Both the position numbers and the translations under genes were made by a program. Below, one piece after another: positions 21,696-34,000 of a stretch of DNA of 64,000 nucleotides. Source of the stretch: Astropecten irregularis (Eukaryota > Echinodermata > Asteroidea > Paxillosida > Astropectinidae); NCBI GenBank assembly GCA_963971285.1, contig OZ020244.1, forward strand, positions 35,402,001 through 35,466,000, written 5' to 3'. Below the pieces are notes generated by a model. It saw only the letters and a list, made by a program, of their open reading frames with translations. It made no database searches and was not told where the DNA came from. The first letter of the stretch is position 1. Every line of letters starts with the position of its first letter.

Positions 21696-22861
21696 TGAGT
21701 CACGAGCAAATATCGAAAAACCGACTCAATTTTTCTCATAAAACATAAGGAATGGTTTTGATCTTACCCCGAGATCAAAACTGTTTGGTGTATTTTGTTT
21801 GACAACGATTTCTGGATGAATACACCATTTCAGAGGGAAATATTTTAACAGTATGTTTCTCCCAGCACTGTCTTGATTTGTCCAAATGTACGCTGTTTCC
21901 ATGAATAATCAAAATTAATGTAAAGCATGATTAAATTAATTTTTCATAAATGGAGTTATCTGTTTTTGCAAATGAACGTAAAACGGTGAACATTTCTTTG
22001 TGGGTATCTTATCAATCCTGACGGTACCTTTTCGAAACTGGAAACAAAAACGAACAAAATCCATAAGGGCAGGAACAATCATAAAAGCGTTATTTTTATC
22101 TATTCACCAAGACCACACTTTATTATGTAATCTTTACGTCACAATCTTTACGTCCATGTCTAACAATTATACTGATTTATAATTCCCACCCGTACATATT
22201 TATATCAAAGAGCTGATACAACCATCATCGTAGACTCTTGTGTCTGTATATAAACTGCATTCTGTATCATTGTATAGAAGCCAATTACTTTGGCACTGGG
22301 GATTTCACGACAGCTTGATGAACGGTGTACATGTATATAAAAAAAAGGGGCTCAATCCGGTATCGTGATGTTCGGAGAGTGCGGATGTGTCTGAGCATTA
22401 TGGACTGCCGAGCTTTCCTATGGTCTGCAGCAGCAGCTCTGGGCCTATATCCGCATTCGCATCCGCACCGACACGGCAGGCTCGCATAGCGCTCGTCTTT
22501 CGGTCGACAGCGATTCGGCAAAAAGACATGTAGGCCTATAAGCCTATCGCAATACCAGAGTGTGGCATCGTTAAATACAATAGGTGTCGATTTCTTTTCA
22601 GAATTCGGGGGGGGGATGATTGGTGATTTTGTGTCCTATTTGAGGGAGCGAAACGACCGCGGGCGAGATTTGTGGAAGGGGGATGCCCCTTATCCCATTC
22701 GGAAATTCCAATTTCAGACCATTTAAAAACGATATTGAGAAGAATTAAACATAGTATAAATTCACTGCGAAGACACAAAAATAAAACTTATTGTCTTTCT
22801 ACATTCCAAGCACGCTACTTTTTCCATTGTTTTGTTGTATTAAAGGACATTCAACCTCGAA

Positions 22862-22972
22862 ATATTGGGGGGGGGGGGGGGGGGGTGATAATACATTCCA
22901 TCCCCCCACGTATTTTTTTTTTTTTTTGGGGGGGGGGGATATATATCCCCCATCACCCCCCCCCCCGGATCG
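22862..22972. repeat. Poly-G, poly-T and poly-C runs
   Basis: A run of about 19 G is followed by CCCCCCA, a long T run, a second G run and two C runs. The G and C runs could fold on each other or form four-stranded structures, and the exact lengths may be unreliable because such tracts are error-prone in sequencing. Confidence 0.75.
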
Positions 22973-22979
22973 ACACCCA

Positions 22980-25051
22980 TGGTTTCATAATATGCCAATA
23001 ACGGATAATTTGAAAAACCGTCATCATTTAAACAATATCACTAAAACGAATTAATTCAAAACCCCATTATTTAAAGTTGAATAACGGAAAACTCTCTAAA
23101 GCGGGCGGGATTCGAACCTGCAACCAACGGAATGAGACGATTTTGTTAGAGAAGTTATTTACGATCACAATTTAAGCAGAGAGTTTGACGATCGCGTAAA
23201 ATGGCGCTCTTAATGGTTTTCGCATGCAGCTACATTTATATTTTTGTTCATTTTCATTTGATTGAAAATTGAATAATTATGCTTGGCTTTGAAATAATTA
23301 AAATTGCTTAACTGAAAACTTACGGTTAGAATAAACGACATAGGGCCTATTGTTCACCGGACTGTACCTTCCAATATTAAGGCCAATTTAAATTTTAGAT
23401 TTTGAATTAAACTTTTCAATTTTCTTTTTAAACAGAGAAGACGTAAGGTCCTGAATTCTAAGATTTATAGTTTCCGGCCATACATGAAAAACGATCGCGA
23501 TGATTATGATGATGAAATTCAATTAATATTTATAAATTCATGATAATAATTCAGGATTTGAAATATCCACTATAGACCGTGGACCGAGTCTAGTGATTTC
23601 AGTGTTGGTCTAGTAAAGTGTGTTCTGCGCTAGTCCGGCTGTCTAGTGATTTTGTTTTCCTTGCATAATTAAAATGCTGCCTAAATTGATGATTTGTGAC
23701 ACAATATTGTATACAATTACGGTTTTTCTATGTATATGGATGCCACAGGTCTAGTGAAAAAAAGTTCAGGCCTAGTTAAATGCTTCAGGGTATACTAGAC
23801 CTGCTGTCCAGTGCCATTTTTCACGAAATTTGAGCCCTGTAATTATAGGCAGGCTAAATTGACCTGTTACAATTTAACGATTTTTCCATCGGGCGGTATA
23901 ATACGTTAGACTTACTAAAAATAATGCCTAACCAAATTAAGGTCAATTATTACAGCACATTATTAACTCACAGGGCTTTGTACATTGTCAATGGAGAATT
24001 TTGGCACATACAAATACATTTTAAACACTGGATAAAACTACTTAAGCATAATAGTATTGTCTATCGTATATACTCTTTATCATTTACAGTTAATTATGTT
24101 CAAATTTAACTTTTAGCTAGTCTGTTTAAAAGGAAACAGCCATTGTCTTATACATGATTATGTATTTACAGTAATAATTATTTAAACACAGAGCTTGTTT
24201 TAATACTAAATAAGGTTTTTATAATCTCAGCCACTGATGTGGTCACAAAGCTGACAGAATTATCATAAATTACGACCACTTGTCAGCCCTGAAGAAAAAT
24301 CTCCAAAAAGTCACTATTTTTTCCTTCAAATTTGTACATTTGTACATTTCTTTGTTTAATAATAACAAATAATGAAACTGGATTTGTTGAAATATATATC
24401 ATTCTGACTTATTTTGTTCTCTACAGTATTCTCTCGTCATTTATAGTATGTCCAAATGAATAGTTCATTTGCAAAAACAGATAAGTCCTTTTTTGAAAAA
24501 TTTACATTATCATCACGGATGTTTCTATTTTTTTTATTGAAGGATACACCAACACATTCTTTGTTTTTTCATTTTCTGTACTTTGATAAATTTGCAATAA
24601 ATTAATAAGTTTTATATCTTCAAATATATGCGGTTTCCATGTATACTAAAATGTAAAGCATGATTAAGTATATTTTCATATAAAATGGAGTTATCTTTTT
24701 TTGCGAGTGAAATGAACTCTTCAAATATATCTACACAATGCACATAGCAAACAATATGGATTACATTCTGATGTATATTCTTAAATGTTACCCTAATAGA
24801 GCAATGTACAACATTATTCGCAGTATGATTGAAAATTTGAAATTTGACCGTTTGAAATCTCGAGCTGAATAAGTTAGTACATCTTGTTGGGTAAAAATGG
24901 AAAGTGTTGTCGAAGTTTTCACAATACCATATCATTTGGGTGCTTTGAAGGTAATAGTGTAACATACAGTGTATATCACATTACAATTTCTAGTATCAAC
25001 TTCTGATGTTGTTTCAACGGTGCTCATCGGAGGTTTCTTCCCTGGTTCCCG
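22980..25051. other. AT-rich 3' flank of the large gene
   Basis: No exon was recognised. It holds a repeat at about 24340-24720 that reappears inverted at about 56480-56743 (shared: TTTGCAAAAACAGATAA, AAAAATAGAAACATC-like). A minus-strand AATAAA is available at 24533-24538 as a possible poly(A) signal for the large gene. Confidence 0.4.
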
Positions 25052-28000
25052 TCAAGGATAGCTCCACTGGCCCACGAGTTCCCAGTCACTAGAATCAGTG
25101 CCACCACCACTGGTGACTGTCACTTCACGTCGGTACAGGCCATCAGTTGCAGCTGCGGGAAATAGAAGGAAGACTCATTATGTTTTATCCAGTATAAAGG
25201 ACCGCTCGACTTGGCTGGGGCTTGTACGCCTATACAGGGTGTCCCAGAAAAAACGCAACACTGTGTCGGGACCCATTATGTTAAAATTAAACTGTTTATC
25301 ACTTCAAGATTCACATATGTGATACAACCATGTCTTGGCTATCACCATGTAGAATCTAAGCATATTAGGGCTGAAATTGGCGAAAATATGACCAATTGAA
25401 GGAGTACTCCTTAAAAACAAATTTGCAAGGATAACACGCATTGTGGTCAATACACACATAATGTGTATTGAAAGAAAGATGAACATCAGGTTTTGAGTTT
25501 GGGTAATTCAGTCTTAGTTTTTTCACTCAATTTTAGTCCAATTTTGCTCACATTCTACATGGTTATAGCCAAGACATAGTTGTATCACATATCTGAATCT
25601 TGAAGTGATAAATTGTTAAATTTTTATATAATAGTTCTTGACACAAGTGTTGCGTTTGTTTTGGGACACCCTGTATACTCCTTATACAGTCACACTTTGT
25701 ATTTTAATAATATACATGTAATATTATTAGACTTCTGTGGCAACGTTAGAATACCTATATCACAGCCATAAAGGTGTACGTACCACCACACCCACATTTT
25801 TAAAAACCAGTTTTAGTGTAGCATTTGTTTCTGTCAATTTCACAATTCAATGGTTTTTGTCAAAAAATTTGCAGATTCATGGGCAAAAATATCAAGGAAG
25901 ATACAGTAACAGTCATCTGTGAAAATTTCAGTCCCATACGGTGCCCACTTTTTGAGAAAAACGGCCACAGGGTATTTCTTAAGTCTTTTTTTTTTTATAT
26001 TTGATCTTTACTTGTGGTCATTGTTTTACTTTTTCCTGGATAAATTTCAGGCAGAACAAATTCCACAGTATGTTTCTACCATCACCATCTTTATTTACAC
26101 CCTGTAAGTCATAGGTAAAATCTGTGGAGATTTCTGTTTCAGTATGCAATAAAGTACGATAGTACCTTTAAATGCGAAATGAAAAAGGGGCATTTCCAGG
26201 GTTTTAGGACATTTTGTAACGTAAGTTACCTTTCTTTTGCATATTTGCATGCATTTCAAGGAAGTGGTATACTTGCTGATTCCAAGAAAACGTTTTGAAA
26301 TGCGCGGTATTTTTGAACGCATGAGGGCGCTGTTAGGTGTACAACTTTATTTACTTCCGGGGGTACGGTCCGGTTAATTGTCAATTGAGCAGAGGTCATT
26401 TACGGACAATTTTGTCTTTTTGGATACAATTGAAGTGTATATTTTTACTACGACATGTACGAGTTGTATTCTGACACAGCGGTACACAACAACAAGGCAT
26501 TGTCAAATGACCCCCGGAAGTAATTCGAAGCGCCCTCAAGCGTTCAAAAATACCGCGCATTGGAGTCTTTCAAGAATGATTAATCAAGGAATAGGTCAAA
26601 GTCACTTAACAGGAAACCTATAGTACCATGGAATTGCCCAATTTCAGAAAAAGGAATGCTTTTGTGTGGAAGCCCCATATAGTGTGGTTTCATATCCAGC
26701 ACAAAATGCAGTGGTCACCATGACGCGTGACACATGGGGCGTGCATGACATTACTCACAGTGCTAAATTAACTATGAATATCATGCGCAAGACGGCAAAG
26801 AAAGGTGGCGCAGGAGGAACATTGAACATCAGAAATATCTTCGCAAATATTTGTGATGTTTGATACATCACAAATTCACAAATATCTGCGCAGTTTCGTT
26901 ATGCGATGTTTGCACGTGCAATAATTATAATGACGTATAACAATACATCGTACAACACAAATCCGCGCACATTTTTATTTGTGTGTTTTTATAGTTGATG
27001 ATGATTTTTTCTGAAAAAAATCTTTTCTTGTATTAGTTTACGATAATTAGAAATCAAGTGAAATGTAAACAAAAAGTTATTAAAACAGCGGTCAACTGCC
27101 GCGAACAGCACAAAAACGGTATGCAGTTTAATAGTGGTTGTGATTCACCCATAATGTCATGTGTCATGGCGGCCACAAAAATGCGTAAGGACACTACATT
27201 GTATATACAACAATGGGTTTGTCTCAGAATTTTGCCCTAAACTTCAATGCTTGGGCCCAATTTCCATTACGGCCTATTTTTGTGCTTAAGTTACAGGCAC
27301 TGCTACGCGTGAAATCTATTTCATGGAATCCGTAAGCAAGACTCTTGGTTAGCGAAGAATTTCTAGGGTAACCGTGACCATTTTCTGCTAACGGGCTGTC
27401 GTATGCATTCTGCACAAAATTCCTTGCTTACCGTTACCAAAAAGAAAACTCTTCCGTGAAATACGCTAACCGTAACCAAAACAAATCTGCTACTGTAAGC
27501 GAAGAATTTTTGCTAACGGTAACGGATTCCATGAAATTGGGCCGAGGTGTCACTGTAATAGTGTGGGCTATCATACCCAGAGAGCCTTTTCATCAACTCA
27601 AAGACTATCAAGACAGCTTCAGATGCCTCAAAATGCAATTTTTACCTCCCCACTCAAAGAAGATACCGTTCCAACTGGTTGCCATTACAATATCGGGCTC
27701 GTCTGCAATTTCCACAAAGGGCACCGTGACGGAGTTCAGGAGTTTGTTTTGGCTGACCAGGTCTAGGTATCTCTCCGGTTCCATGCTGGACCACGTGACG
27801 CCCAGGTTCCCACTGCGCATGATGGCGCGTCGATTCTGGGAGATTCCAAAGAGCTCTTTGGTCTCGGGCTCCAGGCCGATGACACTGGCCACGTTGTTAT
27901 CCATTTCTATAGCAACGATACAAAAGAAAATACAAATGTTGGCTAGTTTTGCATAATTATGGGCCTGTTTGTTTCGGACGAATCATGCGGTTCCGGATCC

Positions 28001-31000
28001 CATTTTTCGGATCCTCCTTCTATGCAGGGTACGCTAAAATGGGATCCGGATCCGAAGGATTCATGATCCTTTGCGTGAAACAAACAGGCCCTATGATCCG
28101 TCTATGACAACATCTCAAATCTCAATGGATTAATTTGGGTAAAGTCAAATAACTGTGCTTGTTGGATATCAATGCGTTGAGAATGCCACATTGTTTAGAA
28201 AATGATCGTTCAAAGGTAAACAAAGACAACTGACTCTGACTGAAGTAGGATTTGAACCTGCAACCAGTAGTCTACCAACTGAGTTCTCCTTGTTCATCTT
28301 TAAATGACACAAACTTATCTAGTCAGTTTTCTCTTTTAATATTATCTGATGATCTCTACATTTTAATTAGTACCTATAATCTTATTGTCAAACAACCACA
28401 AGGGAAACTGGCTGGTTCGAATCCCGCTTCAGTCAAATTTTCTTTGCTCACTTTTCAATTACTTATATTTAATCATGTTCACCCGATGACTCCAGCTGCT
28501 GTTTTGCTGACCTTTAATATTAAACCTCTTTAGTTAGAGCACTTTGTGGCTGTTTCGAATCCTGCTTCAGTCAAATTTTCTTTGCTCACTTTTCAATTAC
28601 TTATATTTAATCATGTTCACCCGATGACTCCAGCTGCTGTTTTGCTGACCTTTAATATTAAACCTCTTTAGTAAGAGCACTTTGTCCAGTTAGAGCACTT
28701 TGTGGCTGGTTCGAATCCCGCTTCAGTCAAATTTTCTTTGCTCACTTTACAATGACTTATATTTGATCCTGTTCATCCGATGACTCCAGCTGCTGTTTTG
28801 CAGAGCTTTTATATTAAACCTCTTTACTTAAAGCACTTTGTCCAGTTAGAGCACTTTGTGGCTGGTTCGAATCCCGCTTCAGTCAAATTTTCTTTGCTCA
28901 CTTTATAATGACTTATATTTGATCCTGTTCATCCGATGACTCCAGCTGCTGTTTTGCAGAGCTTTAATATTAAACCTCTTTAGTTAGAGCACTTTGTGGC
29001 TGTTTCGAATCCCGCTTCAGTCAAATTTTCTTTGCTCACTTTTCAATGACTTATATTTAATCATGTTTACCCGATGACTCCAGCTGCTGTTTTGCAGAGC
29101 TTTTATATTAAACCTCTTTACTTAAAGTCCAGTTAGAGCACTTTGTGGCTGGTTCGAATCCCGCTTCAGTCAAATTTTCTTTGCTCACTTTTCAATGACT
29201 TATATTAATTGATCATGTTCACCCGATGACTCCAGCTGCTGTTTTGCAGAGCTTTAATATTAAACCTATTTAGTTAGAGCGCTTTGTCCAGTTAGAGCAC
29301 TTTGTGGCTGGTTCGAATCCCGCTTCAGTCAAATTTTCTTTGCTCACTTTACAATGACTTATATTTGATCTTGTTCATCCAATGACTCCAGCTGCTGTTT
29401 TGCAGAGCTTTAATATTAAACCTCTTTAGTTAGAGCACGTTGTAAAAGACACTTTTGAAATGTTAGATGTAAGGAGAACATACCTTCCCATGTGGTTCCA
29501 TTGTCCAGTGAAAATGAGCACCTGGTTGGACCACTGTGGTGACAAAACCATGGAAACCAATATTAGGAATCTTGCGATACTTAAATGATACAAAACTCAG
29601 GTGCTATTTGCATTTGCAGAACCAAGAACAAGAACAATCCGCTATGGCCAGCGTGCCTTCGCCAAGGCAGCACCTGCCATTTGGAATAAACTCCCTGCTA
29701 CAATCCGTCAGATGACATCATTGGACAGCTTCAAAAGAAAACTGAAATCTCATCTACTTCTCAATCACTAGTCATTTCATAATGACTTGTTCATGCTTAT
29801 TTTGTTTGTATAGGCACCTTGATCGGTTCTTCCGAATAAGTGCGCTATATAAATCTATATTATTATTATTGGCTGCACTTGTAAATACAACACTTCAAAT
29901 ACAGTGGAAATCAGTTGATATTATGTTAAAAAACTAACAACAATTTGTTTTCATATTTCTTGCTCAGTGAAATAAAGTTTTCAAACATCCTTTCTAGACA
30001 GAAAACTTGTACAAGTAATAAACTGCTACAAACTGCTACAAACTGCTCAACAGCCAAAATAATGTCCTGAAATTTTATAAAATTCTTTGAGTTTAGAAGA
30101 GCCTTTATCGAAGGCTAATTAAATGGAATGGCAGAAAAATGTTACAATTAAAAGTGTGAAAAAAGTGAAGTTTACGGTGTACAAGTTCTCTTGACTAAGA
30201 AACGAAGAATTGCATATACTGCGTAGGAATGAAATGCTATGGGAAAAGCAAATGCATATAATTATATTGACACGTCTGGGGTTTGGTCTCGCGTTAGATC
30301 ACCAGTGTGTGAGCACACCGTACTGTGTTTCAGCATGAGTTGAACAACGATAAACAAATAAAACATCAGGATTCAGAGAATACGTACTCAATATATTCAA
30401 GTATGCACACATACACAGATCCTGTAGTTGGCTCAATCATAAAACCACGTTCGTAGTATGGATAATCTGAATAACAAAACAATGAAAACATGTATTAATT
30501 TTCATAGTAAAAAACTTACCTGAAAAACATGCATTAGTTTTTATAGTAAAAAACTTACCAACTTACAATGAAGACAAATATGTTTATGGTGACTTAAAAG
30601 CTTACAATGACGAAAACATGTATCAATTTTGATATATAACAAAATCTCACAAACTCAACACAATAAGTCCTAACAATGAAACATCCCAATAAAATTGGAC
30701 TTGTCGCAGAGTACAACAAATATGAACAAAACATTAAATTGAAAATAATGTAAGTTACAAGTAGCAGACCTATGAAAATTTTATATTACAGAGGTATGTT
30801 GCATACACAATCTGCAAATAAGAAAACACTGCCCATAGAAAAGATATATGACTCAATGAATAAAACGTGAACTGTGGCACTTCCGATGCACAATGAACAA
30901 TATGTTTTTTTAAAGAAGAAAATGTTTTAGCTATTTCAAAACAATATTAGAGAAACTTTAACACAAAACTGAAATTAAAAGGATATCTTTTTGTACATAC

Positions 31001-34000
31001 CTGGGTACTGAGGTTTGGCACAAGCAGCTGCATGGAAGAAAACAAACAAAAATAGGAATTACAGGATTATCTTACTTCATACTCACCAAATAAAGCAATA
31101 CTTGTAATGTGTTACTGTTTGCTCAAATTATTAGAGACACAAAGCTAACTTTTTACAATGAAACAAATTCAAAATCAAAATCAAAAATCTTTTGAAAAGT
31201 CATTTCAGTTCAGAGTTGACCATGGAATGTTTTTGAGAAGAACTTTTCGACCAATCAGATCGATCCTGTATAAGCCCACTGTGCATTGGCTCATGTTGGA
31301 CACATGTCATCAGATGATGTATATATCAAGGACTGTGATTGGTCAGAACAGCAATGGGCGGGGCTTAATGAATCTGCCTATCAGTGTCATAGGCATCTTC
31401 CTATTGGACAGAATGTAGCTTCACATACTGATGACTCCTCATATAGGAGTCTTTACAGTACATTATGTCTTGCAGTGCAAAGAATCATACATGTAGTTCC
31501 ACAAAGCCAGTCACAATGTTTAAAGGTAATATCATACTTTGGTTTTTGTCAAAGAAAATACAGATTCATGGGAAAAAATATCAAGGAAGATACAGTAACA
31601 GTCATCTGTGAAAATATCAGTACCATACGGTGCCCACTTTTTGAGAACTTCGTGAAAAACGGCCACAGTATTTCTTAAGTCTTTTCTCTTTTACTTTTGA
31701 TCTTTTAAAAGATCAAAAAGATTTTCAGTCGTTGTTTGACTAATTTCTGGATAAATATACCATTTCAGGCGAACAAATTTTAATGGTCTACCAGCACCAT
31801 CTTCATACCCTGATAGTTATACGTAAATATGTGAAAATTTCTAGTTTGGTCTCTTACCAAAGTATGAAACTACCTTTAACAGCCTTTTGTGAATTTGGCC
31901 TCTGTCATTTTAATGAATTGGGAATGAGTGGTGTAGGCCTACAGAGAGCGTGCACGTGACGTCACTTGACAGCTTATCGGCCATTTTGGACGGCACGCGT
32001 ACGCACGCACGTCGCGTATGCGCACACGCGTACGTACCAGAAAGCATCATTATATGCACGCATTTCTGCGTCTGCGTACGCGTCCGGTTGATTTGCAAGC
32101 TACACGAACACATGTGGGTTACATACACTGTACGTACGTGCATTATACGTGTGTACAGCGTTGCCGTCCAAAATGGCGTCCTGATCACGTGACTGCACAC
32201 CCTCTATACGTACCATTGACATCAATCTCGGGAGTTCTCCTGCATCCGTACAGCTCAAACCTCATGAGCGGGTAGGAGGTGTTGACCACGTAGCTCTGGG
32301 GCCTGATCCTGAAGTAGGCTCCGTTGAAGGGCACGGGGATGATGTTCAGCGAGGAGGTGTCGTTGTCCGTGTCGTTGTAGTCGTTGTAAAAGGTCTGTTT
32401 ATAAAAAGAAGATTCATGACAACGTCAGAGATGTTAACAGGGCCCAATTTCATGGAATCCGTTACCGTTAGCAAACATTCTTCGCTTACGGTAGCAGACT
32501 TTTTTTGGTTAGGGTTAGCATATTTCACGGAAGAGTTTCCTTTTTGGTAACGGTCAGCAAGGAATTTGTGCAGAATGCATACGACTGCGCGTTAGGAGAA
32601 AATAATCAGTTACCTTAGAAATTCTTGCTAACCGAAAGGTCTTGCTTAATACGGATTCCATGAAATGGATTTCACGCGTAGCAGTGCCCGTAAGCACAAA
32701 AAATAGGCCGTAGCGGATTCCATGAAATTGGGCCCTGATCCCTTGCTCAGAGAATTTCTGAAATGATTTACCTAAACCTATAACTTCATGATGATCCTTT
32801 GAAAATTGCGGTACGTCCGTGGTTTCATGGCTTCCGACTGCCAAACGAACAAAGATAATTGGATCGAAAAGGAAATAGTGTCGAAGAGAAGCAACATTCA
32901 CACTACATTTATGGTGAAACGGCTCATACAACACAGATCACGCATCACACGCCGCAAAATGCAGTTTGGAACCGGGTTGAGATTTTCTCAACCCTGCTCC
33001 CTACCAGGGTTGATTTCGATCCGGCTAGGCCGTCCTTCCTGGGTTGGCTCGGGGTTGAAAATGTTCAAGTGTGAAAAGGGTTGGAAAAAATCTCGGGGTT
33101 CGATCCAGTTCCAACCCCTGAGATTTTGGATAGTGTGAAAAGCCCTATAGGGACACCGTGCCACCAATGGGTAGCTCCGTCTGTTGGTTGAGTGGCGGTA
33201 TGGTATTTCAAAGATCGCTGGTTGGAATACCGCTACGTCAATTTTTCTTTGTTCACTTTCAAATGCCTAATTAATATGGTTTCATATCCAGACAAAAGCA
33301 AACACGGCATTAAATACTACATGTATATTAATTGGTCTCTTTAAAGCCAATGAGAAATAATTACATGGTATTTCTCCTCCCTACTTGTCTCAATTACTCA
33401 CTCTGTATCAACCAGGAGCCAATTTCATAAAACTGTTATGCACAGAAATTTGCTTAGCATGACATTTCTGTCTTAATAAAAACAGGGTTAACAACAAAAT
33501 TTCCACGTGTTGTGTATCACTTGAAATTGTTCTTTGGCTGTTGTTTGCTGACCATGAATATCAAATGGAATTTTCAATGGTGGTTTGTTTTATTGGGCGA
33601 GACATTTTTGTGCTAAGCAAATTTTTGTGCTTAACAGTTTTATGAAATTGGCCCCAGGCAGATCGGGACTCCGATCTTCTGATGATAAACTTCTTCTGTC
33701 TATTCCTACTACCGGTCTAAATCTTTCGGAGATAGATCATCTTCTACAGCTGGTCCCAAACTGTGGAACTCTGTCCCTATCAACATCAGGAATTCTCCCT
33801 CTGTCACTGTTTTTAGGCAACGTGTTCTCATAACTCCTTGTCTTGTTGTCTGTCTATACATTCTGTACAGCGCTTTGATCTTCTTGGAAAGGCGCTTTAT
33901 AAATACCAGTTATTATTATTATTATTGAATAATTAGGAAGGTCCACTTGTCATTCAGTCAAGTGGTACTGATCGTTCCCAGCTGGGGCCAATTTCATGGC

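Larger units (their letters stand above)
25052..31027 (-). other. C-terminal Asp-box (BNR) region, exons 31001-31027, 30415-30466, 29484-29521, 27646-27906, 25052-25152
   Basis: Residues about 1662-1825. Two Asp-box motifs are visible: SLDNGTTW (about 1697-1704) and SGNLGVTW in the large exon, both S-x-(D/N)-x-G-x-T-W, with strand text such as IVMATSWNGIFFEW between repeats. About 160 residues is too short for a full six-bladed propeller, so it is a partial or degenerate one, or the protein continues past the stop I used by other splicing. The first three exons are only 27, 52 and 38 bp. Catalytic sialidase residues are not seen. Confidence 0.72.

Noticed and set aside
27456-27956. 166-codon plus-strand frame
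   Set aside because: Its first part is a MITE family 5 repeat and the rest is antisense to the Asp-box exon 27646-27906.
28395-29445. CRISPR-like regular array
   Set aside because: Units are 137-163 bp and alike throughout, with no short repeats separating unique spacers, and the genome is eukaryotic.
31286-31678. 130-codon plus-strand frame
   Set aside because: More than a third is MITE family 1 sequence and the rest shows no domain features.
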